Made by a program: the position numbers and the translations under genes. Below, in pieces: positions 1-5,977 of a stretch of DNA of 9,175 nucleotides; positions within the stretch are counted from its first letter, which is position 1; the number at the start of each line of letters is the position of its first letter. Below the pieces are notes generated by a model. That model ran no database searches. It saw only the letters and a program-made list of their open reading frames with translations, and was not told the origin of the DNA. Origin of the DNA: Castellaniella sp. UBA6218 (GTDB taxonomy: Bacteria > Pseudomonadota > Gammaproteobacteria > Burkholderiales > Burkholderiaceae_B); NCBI GenBank assembly GCA_002421865.1, contig DISE01000075.1, forward strand, positions 1 to 9,175, read 5' to 3'.

Positions 1-979
1 TGAAGGCGATGATGCCGCCGAAGGCCGAGGTCGGGTCGGTCCTGAAGGCCTGGCGGTAGGCGGCCAGCGCATCGGCGCCCAGGGCTACGCCGCAGGGGTT
101 TGCATGCTTGACGATGACGCAGGCGCTGGTCTGGAAGCTGCGCACGCATTCCCAGGCCGCGTCCGCGTCGGCGATGTTGTTGTAGGACAGTTCCTTGCCC
201 TGGATCTGGCGGTAGCCGGCCAGCAGACCCGCTCCGACTTGCGCGTCGCGGTAGAAAGCGGCGCCCTGGTGCGGGTTTTCTCCGTAGCGCAGGGCCTGTT
301 CGCGGCGCATCTGCACCGTCAGCACGCGCGGCCAGGTCTCGCGCTCGGGGACTTCGGCGGGCTCGGGCTCGCGCGCCGCCAGGCTGCTGAGATAAGCGGC
401 GATGGCGCCATCATAGGCGGCGGTGTGGGCATAGACCTTGGCGGCCAGTTCCAGACGCAGGCCATAGGACGGCTGGCGGGCCGGGCTGTCCATGTCCGCC
501 AGCACGCGCGGATAGTCGGCCGGGTCGATCACCACCGTGACGCCGCCGCCGGCGGGGGAGCCATGGTTCTTGGCCGCCGAGCGCAGCATGGCCGGACCGC
601 CGATGTCGATGTTTTCGATGGCGTCGGCCAGGACGCAGTCCGGCTTCGCCACGGTTTGCTGGAAGGGGTACAGGTTGACCACCAGGAGGTCGATGGGGGG
701 GATGTCCTGTTCCTTCAGCGTTCGCAGGTGCGCGGGGTCGTCGCGGCGCGCCAGCAGGCCGCCGTGGATGCGCGGATGCAGGGTCTTGACCCGGCCATCC
801 AGGATTTCCGGCGAACCGGTGTGGGCTGCGACCTCGGTGACCTTCAGGCCGGCGTCGGCCAGCAGGCGGGCGGTGCCGCCGGTGGACAGGAGGGAAACCC
901 CGCGCTTGGCGAGGGCCTGGGCGAATTCGACGATGCCCGATTTATCGGACACGGAGATCAGTGCGGTCTGGATGGTCAT
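1..979 (-). CDS. purH: Bifunctional AICAR transformylase / IMP cyclohydrolase, partial (C-terminus beyond left edge)
   Basis: This enzyme catalyses the last two steps of purine synthesis in the cytoplasm: it formylates AICAR with 10-formyl-tetrahydrofolate, then cyclises FAICAR to IMP. About 326 residues are visible, of the roughly 520-530 usual in the family. The N-terminal MGS-like cyclohydrolase domain (about 1-150) starts MTIQTALISVSDKSG and carries STGGT near 32-36 and KTLHPR at 65-70. The transformylase part begins around residue 220 with RYGENPHQ (231-238) and holds the catalytic Lys-His pair in KHANPCG (K291, H292). The reading frame is open to position 1. The ATG at 979 is the only reasonable start, since no in-frame start lies between it and the fis stop; it has no Shine-Dalgarno but a pyrimidine-rich leader. 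It lies 47 bp behind fis, the usual betaproteobacterial order, in which ruvC often follows. A short Gly-rich stretch at 140-146 looks like a small loop insertion. Confidence 0.97.
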   Translation of the reverse strand, partial: MTIQTALISVSDKSGIVEFAQALAKRGVSLLSTGGTARLLADAGLKVTEVAAHTGSPEILDGRVKTLHPRIHGGLLARRDDPAHLRTLKEQDIPPIDLLVVNLYPFQQTVAKPDCVLADAIENIDIGGPAMLRSAAKNHGSPAGGGVTVVIDPADYPRVLADMDSPARQPSYGLRLELAAKVYAHTAAYDGAIAAYLSSLAAREPEPAEVPERETWPRVLTVQMRREQALRYGENPHQGAAFYRDAQVGAGLLAGYRQIQGKELSYNNIADADAAWECVRSFQTSACVIVKHANPCGVALGADALAAYRQAFRTDPTSAFGGIIAF

Positions 980-1026
980 GTCGGCGGGAAAGAAAAGAAA
1001 AACGGGAAGGCGGGCGCCGCGGCGCC
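980..1026 (-). promoter_or_regulatory. fis-purH intercistronic leader: GC palindrome plus polypyrimidine tract
   Basis: These 47 bp separate the fis stop from the purH start. On the coding (minus) strand they begin with the perfect 14-bp palindrome GGCGCCGCGGCGCC (1013-1026), continue with a T/C-rich run including TTTTTCTTTTCTTT (988-1001), and reach the purH ATG without any purine-rich Shine-Dalgarno sequence. The palindrome can fold as a 5-bp stem with a 4-nt loop, but the T-run starts about 10 nt after it, so it is not a canonical intrinsic terminator. A role as partial attenuator or as an S1-type pyrimidine-rich ribosome entry site is inference. Confidence 0.35.
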
Positions 1027-1266
1027 TCAGGCCTGGATCTGGTGGGTCTGGAGTTTTTTGCGCAGGGTGCCGCGCGTGATGCCGAGCATGTCGGCCGCGC
1101 GCGTCTGGTTGCCCCCGGTGCGTTCCAGCGCGACTTCCAGGACGGTGCGCTCGACGCACAGGCCGACCATGGAGAGCATGTCGTGCGGGGTCGAGTCGCC
1201 CAGGTCTTCGAAATAGCGTTCGAGCTGTTCGCGGACGGCGTGTTCCAGGGGGGTGGTGGTGCTCAT
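1027..1266 (-). CDS. fis: Fis-family DNA-binding protein (short form)
   Basis: A 79-residue homolog of Fis, the homodimeric nucleoid-associated protein that bends DNA and modulates transcription. The C-terminal helix-turn-helix is very well conserved: GNQTRAADMLGITRGTLRKKL-like sequence spans residues 52-72, ending in the family-typical RGTLRKKL. Residues 5-50 correspond to the dimerisation helices. Compared with the 98-residue E. coli Fis it lacks about the first 20 residues, the mobile beta-hairpin arm that contacts Hin/Gin-type invertases; short Fis proteins are usual in Betaproteobacteria as I recall. The ATG at 1266 lies 18 bp after the dusB stop and shows no clear Shine-Dalgarno, so translation is probably coupled to dusB. 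The dusB-fis pairing is also classic in enterobacteria, which supports the call. Confidence 0.95.
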   Translation of the reverse strand: MSTTTPLEHAVREQLERYFEDLGDSTPHDMLSMVGLCVERTVLEVALERTGGNQTRAADMLGITRGTLRKKLQTHQIQA

Positions 1267-1284
1267 GTCGGATCGGTCGGAAAA

Positions 1285-2304
1285 TCAGTGGTGGGAAGGC
1301 GCGGATTCGAGGACGGCGTCGGCGGGCTGCTCGTCGAACCACCGCCGCAGTGCGTCGGACTGCTGCGCCGTGCTTTCCAGCGCCATGATGCGCGGCAGCA
1401 GCGTGTCCGCGCCCGGCAGATCGGCCAGATACCAGCCAATGTGCTTGCGGGCGCTGCGTACGCCGGTGTGTTCGCCGTAGAAGGCGTAGTGGTCGTCCAG
1501 GTGGCCCAGAAGATGTTCGCGCAGTTCGCCGTAGGTGGGCGGCGGCAGATGAGTGCCGTGGGCCAGGTAATGGGCGATCTCGCGGAAGATCCAGGGCCGC
1601 CCCTGGGCGGCGCGGCCGACCATGATGGCGTCGGCTCCAGTGTAATCCAGGACGCGGCGGGCTTTCTCGGGCGAGTCGATGTCGCCGTTGGCGATCAGCG
1701 GAATGCGGATCTCCCGGCGGACTTCGCGCAGGGTGTCGTATTCGGCCTGTCCTGTGTACAGGTCGCAGCGGGTACGCCCGTGCAGTGTCAGGGCGGCGAT
1801 GCCGCAGTCTTCCGCCAGGCGGGCGATGCGCACGGCGTTGCGGCTGTCGCGGTCCCATCCGGTGCGTGTCTTCAGGGTGACCGGCACGTCCAGGGGGGCG
1901 CAGGCGGACACCACGCGGTCCAGGATGCGGGCGACCAGGGCCTCGTCGCGCAGCAGCGCCGAACCGGAGGCGACGTTGCAGACTTTCTTCACGGGGCAGC
2001 CCATGTTGATGTCGATGATGCGCGCGCCCTTGCGGACGTTGAACACGGCCGCCTCGGCCAGCATGTCGGGATCCGCCCCGGCGATCTGGACCGCCACGGG
2101 GTCGGGCTCGCCGTCGTGGTTCAGACGGCGTGCGGTCTTGACGCTGTCCCACAGGCGCGGGTTGCTGGCCGCCATTTCCGATACTGCGTAGGCCGCCCCC
2201 AGCGCCTTGCACAGGCGCCGGTAGGGGCGGTCGGTGACCCCCGCCATGGGAGCCACGCAGACGGGGTGGGGCAGGGTCCAGGATCCGATGCGCATGGCGG
2301 GCAT
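1285..2304 (-). CDS. dusB: tRNA-dihydrouridine synthase B
   Basis: This flavoenzyme reduces uridine to dihydrouridine in the D-loop of tRNAs, using FMN and NADPH in the cytoplasm. The protein is 339 residues if started at 2304. It is a TIM barrel with APMAGVTDRPYR at 18-29, the catalytic cysteine in MGCPVKKV (C103), LHGRTR in the phosphate-binding half, IPLIANGDI, and the FMN phosphate site in GADAIMVGRAAQGRPW. The length fits the family. The frame is open far upstream into ubiH, but conserved sequence begins at MRIGSWTL. Two starts are possible, 2304 (MPAMRIG) and 2295 (MRIG); I chose 2304 because GGACGG precedes it by 6 nt, a weak ribosome site, whereas 2295 has none. It follows ubiH by 35 bp and precedes fis by 18 bp. 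DusB is preferred over DusA/DusC because of the fis linkage. Confidence 0.95.
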   Translation of the reverse strand: MPAMRIGSWTLPHPVCVAPMAGVTDRPYRRLCKALGAAYAVSEMAASNPRLWDSVKTARRLNHDGEPDPVAVQIAGADPDMLAEAAVFNVRKGARIIDINMGCPVKKVCNVASGSALLRDEALVARILDRVVSACAPLDVPVTLKTRTGWDRDSRNAVRIARLAEDCGIAALTLHGRTRCDLYTGQAEYDTLREVRREIRIPLIANGDIDSPEKARRVLDYTGADAIMVGRAAQGRPWIFREIAHYLAHGTHLPPPTYGELREHLLGHLDDHYAFYGEHTGVRSARKHIGWYLADLPGADTLLPRIMALESTAQQSDALRRWFDEQPADAVLESAPSHH

Positions 2305-2339
2305 TGTAGGCCGTCCGGTGCGGGAGTCGCGCGGCGCGC

Positions 2340-3491
2340 CTACACGCGCTGACCCTGCAGCAGGTGGCGGGCCAGGGGCTTGCGCAGCGCGGGCAGCAGG
2401 TCCAGTGCGGCCAGGCCCAGGCCGCAGGCGTGGCGCACCAGCGGATTGGCTGTGGCGAAAAGTCGTGGCAAGGTGTCTGTGATGCCCAGGGTCAGCGCGC
2501 GGTCCGCGCGCCGCCGCCGGGCATGGCGCTCCAGCAGGGGCTGGACCGGAGCCTCCGGCGCCGCCAGCCAGGGCCGCAGCGCCTGAGCCAGCTGGGCCGC
2601 GTCGCGCAGGCCCAGGTTCAGCCCCTGGCCCGCGACCGGATGCAGGGTCTGGGCGGCGTTGCCCACGGCGACCAGGCCTTGGCCCAGCAGGCTGGGGCCG
2701 GCGTGCAGCGACAGGGGGAACGCGTGCGCTGCACTCACCCGGCGCAGACGGCCCAGGCGCTGGCCGAAGGCCGTCTGCAGCGCCGCGTCGAACGCGGCGT
2801 CCGGCAGGTCGCGCAGGACGTGGGCGCGTTCCGGTGGCACGCACCAGACCAGACTGTAGAGGCCGTCGCCGGCCGGATGCGGCAACAGGGCCAGCGGGCC
2901 GGTGCGGGTGAAGCGCTCGAAGGCGCGGCCCGGCACCGGAGCGTCAGCCCGAACGGTCGCCAGGACGGCGTGCTGGCCGTACTCGCGGCGCAGTCCATGG
3001 GGACGGGCGCCGTCGGACAGCAGCGCGAGGCGTGCGCTGCGCGGCCCGTCCGCCAGGCGCAGCCGCACGGGCGAGCCCGCCAGGGGCCGCTGCGGCCGTT
3101 CCGGCAGCAGTGAAACGCCTGCGCGGCGCACGGCGGCGTACAAGGAGTCGAGGAGGTCGTCGTAAGCCACGACGCAGCCCAGCCGGGGGACTTCCATCTC
3201 GGCCTGGTCGATCAAGGTGCGGCCCAGATGTCCGGCCTGTGACACGTGTACGGTCAGAATGTCGGCGGCGCGCTCCGGCCAGGCGCCCAGGGTTTCCAGG
3301 AAGCGGCGGCTGCCATGGTTCAGGGCCAGGGCGCGCGGATCGATGGCCTGGCCGGCCGGACGCGGCGAGGGTTCGGGGCCCACCAGGGCGATGCGCGCAG
3401 GGTCCGGGGCTGCGCCCGCCAGGCTCAGGGCCAGGGCGCAGCCGACCGGGCCGGATCCCAGGATTGCGGTGTCGTAGGTCGGAGGAGCCAT
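2340..3491 (-). CDS. ubiH: 2-octaprenyl-6-methoxyphenol hydroxylase UbiH (ubiquinone biosynthesis)
   Basis: A 383-residue FAD-dependent monooxygenase of the UbiH/UbiI/UbiF/VisC family, which hydroxylates the ring of a prenylated ubiquinone precursor at the membrane. The N-terminal Rossmann motif is GSGPVG (12-17). The second FAD motif is a reduced SDGARP at 159-164. The third is VGNAAQTLHPVAGQGLNLG starting at 276; GNAAQTLHP, rather than the more common GDAAH, is the form I recall in E. coli UbiH. The stretch RAFERFTRTGPLALLP (189-204) and LVWC at 214-217 also match UbiH rather than UbiF or UbiI. The usual acidic residue at the end of the second strand of the FAD fold is missing: the protein reads ALVGPE at 35-40. 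The ATG at 3491 fits the start of the fold, though no Shine-Dalgarno is seen. It is first of the four-gene minus-strand run. Precise ring position is by homology. Confidence 0.92.
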   Translation of the reverse strand: MAPPTYDTAILGSGPVGCALALSLAGAAPDPARIALVGPEPSPRPAGQAIDPRALALNHGSRRFLETLGAWPERAADILTVHVSQAGHLGRTLIDQAEMEVPRLGCVVAYDDLLDSLYAAVRRAGVSLLPERPQRPLAGSPVRLRLADGPRSARLALLSDGARPHGLRREYGQHAVLATVRADAPVPGRAFERFTRTGPLALLPHPAGDGLYSLVWCVPPERAHVLRDLPDAAFDAALQTAFGQRLGRLRRVSAAHAFPLSLHAGPSLLGQGLVAVGNAAQTLHPVAGQGLNLGLRDAAQLAQALRPWLAAPEAPVQPLLERHARRRRADRALTLGITDTLPRLFATANPLVRHACGLGLAALDLLPALRKPLARHLLQGQRV

Positions 3492-3558
3492 GGATGTTCG
3501 AACGGCGAAAAACGACCATTTTAGAATGCTTTAAACTAGCCGGATCGCATTATTCTGG
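3492..3558. promoter_or_regulatory. Divergent promoter region between ubiH and ctaG
   Basis: This 67-bp patch is conspicuously AT-rich against its GC-rich surroundings and lies between two divergent genes, so it should hold both promoters. On the minus strand TAAAAT (3518-3523) is a 5/6 match to the sigma70 -10 box and sits about 27 bp before the ubiH start. On the plus strand TAGAAT (3522-3527) is also a 5/6 match, 31 bp before the ctaG start. The two candidates overlap by two bases. No convincing -35 box is seen for either; TTCGAA at 3497-3502 is a poor plus-strand candidate with a 19-bp spacer. Exact start sites are inference. Confidence 0.45.
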
Positions 3559-4428
3559 ATGAATCAGCCCGTCATGGACGTGCTCGCCTGGCTGCAGCCC
3601 TGGGAATTCTCGCCCGCTCTGGTGCTGGCCTTCGTGGCTGCGGCGTGGCTGTTCCTGCGCGGTCGCCGTGTCCATCGCGTCGGGGCTGTGCGCCAGTCGC
3701 TGTTCTGGCTCGGCTGGATCCTGCTGTACCTGTCCATGCACACGCAACTGGACTACTACGCCGAGCGCATGTTCTTCATCCACCGCCTGCAGCACCTGGT
3801 CCTGCATCATCTGGGGCCGCTGCTGGTCATGAGCGCCTATCCCGGGCAGGTCATGCGGGCCGGCCTGCCCCTGGCCTGGCGGGTGCGGCTGGCGGCGGCC
3901 CGCCGCGCCGGCCCCGTGCGCGTCCTGGAGTCCCTGGCGACACATCGCTGGCTGGTGCCCCTGCTGTTTCTGCTGATGGTGCTGGTCTGGCTGGAGCCGA
4001 CCGTGCAGTTCTATTCCATGCTCGACTGGCGGCTGTACCGGCTCATGAACTGGGCGGTGGTGATCACCGGGCTGATGTACTGGAACCTGATCCTGGACCG
4101 CAGGCCCCGCCCGCCAGCCGCGATGTCGCCCGGAGGGCGGATCCTCTCGCCCGTCTTCACCATGGCGCCGCAGATGGTCGCCGGAGCCGTCATCGTCTTT
4201 TCCGAGCACGACATCTATCCGGTTTTCGACCTGTGCGGCCGCGCATTGCCCGGTTTCAGCGCACTGGACGACCAGGTGATCGGCGGGCTCATCATGTGGG
4301 TGCCGGCGGGCCTGATCGAGACCTTCGGGCTGCTGGTGGCGCTGGGCACCCTGATGCGGCTTTCGTCCCGCAACCGCCTGCCGCAGCCCCGGCGGCGTCC
4401 GTCGGTCCGTCCCGCGGGCGCGGCCTGA
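3559..4428 (+). CDS. ctaG: Cytochrome c oxidase assembly protein, CtaG (Caa3/COG3336) family
   Basis: A 289-residue polytopic inner-membrane protein with about seven hydrophobic segments (near 18-34, 46-61, 72-93, 130-146, 163-178, 196-213 and 240-265) and an Arg/Pro-rich cytoplasmic-type tail. The signature is a histidine-rich third helix, IHRLQHLVLHHLGP at 74-87 (H75, H79, H83, H84), plus H61, which fits the CtaG_Cox family. The Bacillus subtilis member is needed for assembly of caa3 oxidase; metal or heme handling by these histidines is plausible but not established. It should not be confused with the unrelated Cox11-type CtaG of proteobacteria. No oxidase subunit genes lie beside it. The ATG at 3559 lacks a Shine-Dalgarno; an in-frame ATG at 3574 is an alternative. 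The bepA-like gene follows 31 bp after its stop, so the two may be co-transcribed. Confidence 0.85.
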   Translation: MNQPVMDVLAWLQPWEFSPALVLAFVAAAWLFLRGRRVHRVGAVRQSLFWLGWILLYLSMHTQLDYYAERMFFIHRLQHLVLHHLGPLLVMSAYPGQVMRAGLPLAWRVRLAAARRAGPVRVLESLATHRWLVPLLFLLMVLVWLEPTVQFYSMLDWRLYRLMNWAVVITGLMYWNLILDRRPRPPAAMSPGGRILSPVFTMAPQMVAGAVIVFSEHDIYPVFDLCGRALPGFSALDDQVIGGLIMWVPAGLIETFGLLVALGTLMRLSSRNRLPQPRRRPSVRPAGAA

Positions 4429-4448
4429 GACGGCGGCGGCCGTGGATG

Positions 4449-4453
4449 AAGGA
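4449..4453 (+). promoter_or_regulatory. Shine-Dalgarno of the M48 protease gene
   Basis: AAGGA lies 6 nt before the ATG at 4460. It settles the start there rather than at the in-frame GTG at 4442, and the resulting protein begins directly with the signal peptide. Confidence 0.75.
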
Positions 4454-4459
4454 TTCGCC

Positions 4460-5941
4460 ATGAAGACCTGGATGCGCCGCACGGGCGCGGGTCTGAGCCT
4501 GGCCGGTGCCCTGGCGGCCGGCGTGCCGCCCGCCTGGGGCCAGCCCATGGGGCTGCCCTCGATGGGCGCGGCCTCCTCGGCGGAACTGTCCCCTGCGGTG
4601 GAGCGCACCCTGGGCCAGGCCATCATGGAACAGGGCCGCCAGGATCCCACCTACGTCGGCGATCTGGATGTGAATCAGTACCTGACCGCGCTCGGCCGCC
4701 GGCTGGCCGCCCGTGCGCCGCAGGCCCTGGCCCAGGACATCACCGTATTCGCCGTGCGCGATCCCTCGATCAACGCTTTCGCCCTGCCTGGCGGCTACAT
4801 CGGCGTCCATAGCGGCCTGGTGGTCGGCGCACAGAGCGAATCCGAGCTGGCCAGCGTCCTGGCGCATGAAATCGGCCATGTCATGCAGCGCCACATCGCC
4901 CGGGGCATCGCCCAGCAGTCCCAGGGTACCGGCATCATGGTGGCCAGCCTGATCGGCGCCCTGCTGGCCGCCCTGGCGGGCCAGGGGGATCTTGCCATGG
5001 GGGTCGCCACCTTCGGTCAGGCCGCGGCCATCGACCGGCAGCTCGGTTTCTCCCGGGGCGCCGAGCAGGAAGCCGACCGGGCGGGGCTGCAGATGATGCG
5101 TCAGGCGGGTTTCGATCCCCAGGGCATGCTCGCCATGTTCCGACGCCTGATGAATGCCTCGCGTTTGAACGAGGGTACGGGCGGCGGCTACGCTTCGACC
5201 CACCCGTTGTCCATCCAGCGCCTGTCGGACATCGAAAACCGGATCGAAGGCCAGCCAGCTTCGGCGGCGGCGCCCGATCCGGAATTCTGGTTCGTGCGTA
5301 CCCGGCTGGCCCTGATCCAGGCGCGCGACCATGCCGACCGGCAGCGCCTGCGGCAGACCCTGCGCGGCGAAGCGCGTGACCTTCGTGGCGCGCGCCAGGC
5401 GGCCGCCCTGTTCGGTCTGGCCTCGCTGGACCAGGAGGCGGGCGACCTGGCCGGTGCGCGTGCGCAACTGGAGCGGGCGCAGGCCGAGGGAACGGCGCCG
5501 CAACTGGACATGCTGGCGATCCGGCTGGCCGCCGCCCAGGGGCGGACGGCCGCCGCGGATGCTTCGGCGGCCGCCTGGAAACGCTGGCCCCACAGCCAGG
5601 GGGTGGCCGCCGAGCGTGCGCGCGCCCTGCAGACGGCCGGCGAGGACGAGGCCGCCGCCGTTTTCCTCCAGGCCGTCATCAGGCAGTGGCCGGACACGCC
5701 GGAATTCCAGAAGCTGCTGGCGACCAGTCTGCAGCATCTGGGGCGCGAGGTCGAAGCCCATGAGGTCCTGGCGAGTTATTTCGAGCAGACCGGCGCGTTG
5801 CCCACCGCGGCCGAGCATCTGCGGCAGGCGCGCGCCCTGTCGAAGGACTTCTACGTCCAGTCGCGGCTGGACATGCGTATCCGCGCTTTGCGCGAACGCC
5901 TGGACAACCAGCGCGCGCTGCTGGAGCCTTTCAAGAAATAG
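4460..5941 (+). CDS. bepA: Secreted M48-family zinc metalloprotease with TPR-like C-terminus (BepA type)
   Basis: A 493-residue periplasmic protease. A signal peptide is clear: MKTWMRR, a hydrophobic stretch, and a likely cleavage after AWG at residue 27. The M48 catalytic core has HEIGH (H136, E137, H140), the third zinc ligand in EQEAD (E202) and the conserved STHP with H248, which matches the spacing known for E. coli BepA. From about residue 280 to the end the sequence is Ala/Leu-rich helical repeats of TPR type, including LASLDQEAGDLAGARAQLER-like units. In E. coli, BepA degrades misassembled LptD and BamA and aids LptD maturation, so an outer-membrane quality-control role is inferred. 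The gene lies 31 bp after ctaG and ends 19 bp from the convergent hydrolase gene. The symbol is by architecture; the E. coli paralogs YcaL and LoiP lack the long repeat tail. Confidence 0.88.
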   Translation: MKTWMRRTGAGLSLAGALAAGVPPAWGQPMGLPSMGAASSAELSPAVERTLGQAIMEQGRQDPTYVGDLDVNQYLTALGRRLAARAPQALAQDITVFAVRDPSINAFALPGGYIGVHSGLVVGAQSESELASVLAHEIGHVMQRHIARGIAQQSQGTGIMVASLIGALLAALAGQGDLAMGVATFGQAAAIDRQLGFSRGAEQEADRAGLQMMRQAGFDPQGMLAMFRRLMNASRLNEGTGGGYASTHPLSIQRLSDIENRIEGQPASAAAPDPEFWFVRTRLALIQARDHADRQRLRQTLRGEARDLRGARQAAALFGLASLDQEAGDLAGARAQLERAQAEGTAPQLDMLAIRLAAAQGRTAAADASAAAWKRWPHSQGVAAERARALQTAGEDEAAAVFLQAVIRQWPDTPEFQKLLATSLQHLGREVEAHEVLASYFEQTGALPTAAEHLRQARALSKDFYVQSRLDMRIRALRERLDNQRALLEPFKK

Positions 5942-5948
5942 GCCGCGA

Positions 5949-5977
5949 TCGGGGACGGGCTCAGCTGCCGTTCCCGA
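5949..5977 (+). terminator. Hairpin at the convergent gene junction (possible bepA terminator)
   Basis: TCGGGGACGG (5949-5958) can pair with CCGTTCCCGA (5968-5977), giving a 10-bp stem with one G-U pair and a 9-nt loop. It starts 8 nt after the bepA stop and overlaps the end of the convergent hydrolase gene. It is slightly better in the plus-strand transcript, since the G-U pair becomes an A-C mismatch on the other strand. No T-tract follows on the plus strand, so it is not a standard intrinsic terminator; it may protect the 3' end or work together with Rho. Confidence 0.35.

Noticed and set aside
104..2352. Long open frames of 370 and 463 codons on the plus strand across purH, fis and dusB
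   Set aside because: They lie antisense to genes with clear catalytic motifs, show Gly/Ala/Val/Gln-rich composition typical of reversed GC-rich codons, and match no family.
2305..2844. N-terminal extension of dusB by 180 codons into ubiH
   Set aside because: The extension is Arg/Pro/Ala-rich without homology, overlaps the real ubiH coding sequence in another frame, and conserved DusB sequence begins only at MRIGSWTL.
4442..4459. GTG start for the M48 protease six codons upstream
   Set aside because: The extra residues would precede the signal peptide, and AAGGA is ideally spaced for the ATG at 4460.
4292..5818. 508-codon minus-strand open frame opposite the M48 protease
   Set aside because: It is a mirror frame of a GC-rich gene; the plus strand carries the signal peptide, HEXXH and EXXXD motifs, and this frame has no recognisable domain.
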